Assembly: GCA_018895075.1 (NCBI GenBank) | Contig: JAHIOW010000008.1 | Location: 1 to 52,419, forward strand | From: Candidatus Omnitrophota bacterium | GTDB taxonomy: Bacteria; Omnitrophota; Gorgyraeia; Gygaellales; Profunditerraquicolaceae | Reading direction: 5' to 3' | DNA: 52,419 nucleotides | Part shown: piece after piece, positions 51,352-52,419 of the stretch | How positions within the stretch are numbered: the first letter of the stretch is position 1 | Layout of the letters: each line of letters starts with the position of its first letter | Translations under genes and position numbers: made by a program | The notes under the pieces: model-generated | Databases searched by the model: none | Told to the model about the DNA's origin: nothing | What the model saw: only the letters and a program-made list of their open reading frames with translations

Positions 51352-51713
51352 CCCTACATTGTTAAAACATGACTACTTGAAATCACTGCAGTTACATCCC
51401 TGATAAAATCTCCTTCCCTACCATTACCAGCTCTCATTTTAACCTCATTATTATCTTGTATCAGTTAATCTTGCATAGTCTTGTCCCAATGTGCAGTTAA
51501 TCCCACGCTAGTGCTAATATGCTATCCCTATTGAAGGGGGTTTGTCATGCTTTGATGAAAAAAAAGCTTGACAAATAGCCAAAAAGTGTTTTAATGGTTA
51601 CTAGTTGTCTTTTACTATGTTCAGATACCCCCAAGCATATACAGAGCAGAACAAAAGGTATCAAGATAAAATGAGATTAAACGAGGTAAGATTAAAAAAT
51701 AGGAGGAGAAGTT
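51352..51713. other. Intergenic region with one promoter
   Basis: 362 bases without a convincing gene. The first 200 are unstructured AT-rich sequence. The only signal is the promoter at 51568-51595 followed by a long leader of about 110 bases to the HTH gene, ending AGGAGGAG. No hairpin with T tract closes the preceding gene. Confidence 0.6.
51568..51595 (+). promoter_or_regulatory. Promoter of the second HTH-PilM pair
   Basis: TTGACA (51568-51573), 16-base spacer ending TGT, TTTAAT (51590-51595). Built like the promoter at 25867-25895 before the first HTH-PilM pair. AGGAGGAG precedes the ATG at 51714. Confidence 0.65.
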
Positions 51714-51896
51714 ATGGGTAAATCACTCTTTGCACCTAAAGAGGTAGCCAATATTTTAGGGATTTCCAAACAGACGCTTCTGCGTTATGAGAAAAAAAGA
51801 ATCTTTCCTCCCTCGCACAGGAGCCCGATCAATAAACGCAGGGAGTATACTCCCAAGGATATTGCCAAACTCAGAAGAATATTAGGCAGGGTTTAG
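51714..51896 (+). CDS. Small MerR-type HTH protein
   Basis: 60 residues. LFAPKEVANILGISKQTLLRYEKKRIFPPSHRSPINKRREYTPKDIAKLRRIL is a minimal MerR winged helix: A-x-x-L-G-x-S-x-x-T-L-x-x-Y-E, then R-x-Y-T-x-x-D. It has no effector domain. Strong ribosome site AGGAGGAG. Placed eight bases before a pilM-like gene, mirroring 25932. Confidence 0.88.
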   Translation: MGKSLFAPKEVANILGISKQTLLRYEKKRIFPPSHRSPINKRREYTPKDIAKLRRILGRV

Positions 51897-51904
51897 GAGA
51901 AAAA

Positions 51905-52419
51905 ATGATTTTAAGGCAAAGGAATATTATAGGCATTGATATTGACGAAGACGTTATCGCAGCCTGCGAACTGAGCAAAAAGAGCGGCGGCGTATATCTG
52001 AATAACTATAAAATTGTTTCCCATTTAAAACAACTTTCTGAGGGTGTTGCCCTTAAGAATCGTTCTGTAGTGATTTCTCTTCCCAGCCAACTTTTATTAT
52101 TCCGGACTTTTGTCGTTGGTTCCGGGACCTCCCAGGCCAGGGATCAGAAAAAGGCAATCCTTAGTTTCCTGCTGCGGCAAAATCTGCCTTTGGAATTAGA
52201 TGATTGTTTCTGGAATACATTTAAATTAAACGGTTATTTAAATCTGGTGGCAGCCAAGAAAGAAGTAGTGGAAAAATACCTGGGGCAACTGAAAGAGCAG
52301 GGATTTAATGTTGCGGCAGTCCTGCCTTCATTTCTGGCTTTATATAACCTCTTGGTCTACAATTACGGATATAAGGAAAATTTTTCCCTGTTAAATATGC
52401 GTTACGCATCTTCTGACCT
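51905..52419 (+). CDS. PilM-like protein, 3' end outside window
   Basis: 171 codons, open to the window edge. MILRQRNIIGIDIDEDVIAACELSK is the PilM/ActA-like start (I-G-I-D-I), then VVISLPSQLLLFRTFVVG, KKAILSFLLRQNLPLELDDCFW and VAAKKEVVEKYLGQLKEQGFNVAAVLPSFLALYNLL, the usual order in PilM. It is divergent from the 26120 copy. AGGAG lies just before the ATG. Likely the actin-like subunit of the second pilus or type II machine. Confidence 0.82.
   Translation, partial: MILRQRNIIGIDIDEDVIAACELSKKSGGVYLNNYKIVSHLKQLSEGVALKNRSVVISLPSQLLLFRTFVVGSGTSQARDQKKAILSFLLRQNLPLELDDCFWNTFKLNGYLNLVAAKKEVVEKYLGQLKEQGFNVAAVLPSFLALYNLLVYNYGYKENFSLLNMRYASSD

Overview
The window is a dense bacterial chromosome segment in which every gene I can support lies on the + strand. 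Gene content and style suggest an uncultured Gram-negative lineage, and Candidatus Omnitrophota (OP3) is my best guess. Reasons: an acetyl-cycling arginine pathway, lysine made through the LL-diaminopimelate aminotransferase (DapL) shortcut, a secretin with PilMNOP, TolQ/TolR, many short pilins, a secreted protein with the motif ITITTYYPSPYGSYNEL, and many palindromic repeats. The taxonomy is inference; no rRNA gene is present.

Layout. 1-2.4 kb: end of asd, truA, and rplM-rpsI. 2.5-17.7 kb: a nearly continuous biosynthetic array. It starts at a good promoter (2523-2551) with argC-J-B-D-F-G-H, continues with lysA-dapF-dapA-dapB-dapL, and ends with folK, panC, an aspartate dehydrogenase and a small basic two-repeat protein. 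17.9-25.4 kb: uvrA, then an envelope cluster (large TPR lipoprotein-like or periplasmic protein, TolQ, TolR, a divergent TonB-like protein, a zinc-ribbon membrane protein) and a winged-helix gene. 25.4-35.3 kb: a type IV pilus/type II secretion cluster (PilX-like, small HTH, PilM-PilN fusion with a frameshift, PilO, PilP, secretin, PilB, PilC and four pilin-like genes). 35.3-40.4 kb: tRNA-Ala(CGC), an exported Memo-AMMECR1 fusion, rsmE, mtaB, and two secreted proteins. 40.5-47.1 kb: cvpA, a Nif3-like gene, a four-helix-bundle cassette, dnaG interrupted by an intein, and rpoD. 47.1-52.4 kb: a second pseudopilus locus (GspF-like, GspI-like, a very large GspK-like protein with a lamin-tail domain, a small HTH and the start of another PilM).

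How the genes work together. asd, dapA, dapB, dapL, dapF and lysA form a complete route from aspartate semialdehyde to lysine, passing through meso-diaminopimelate for the cell wall. argC through argH form a complete route from acetylglutamate to arginine, with ArgJ recycling the acetyl group. The pilus genes are enough for an inner-membrane platform, ATPase, secretin and pilins, but no retraction ATPase or prepilin peptidase is visible here.

The most striking signals are: (1) a 388-residue intein in DnaG placed exactly before the last zinc-ligand cysteine; (2) short palindromic elements inserted in frame inside argD, mtaB and argJ, two of them sharing conserved 12-base loops and arms that copy the target site; (3) a separate intergenic family of multi-hairpin elements with related ends, one copy sitting inside the loop of a terminator; (4) at least four promoters whose -10 box lies only 8-10 bases before the start codon, implying leaderless mRNAs; (5) a four-helix-bundle gene tightly flanked by 25-bp inverted repeats.
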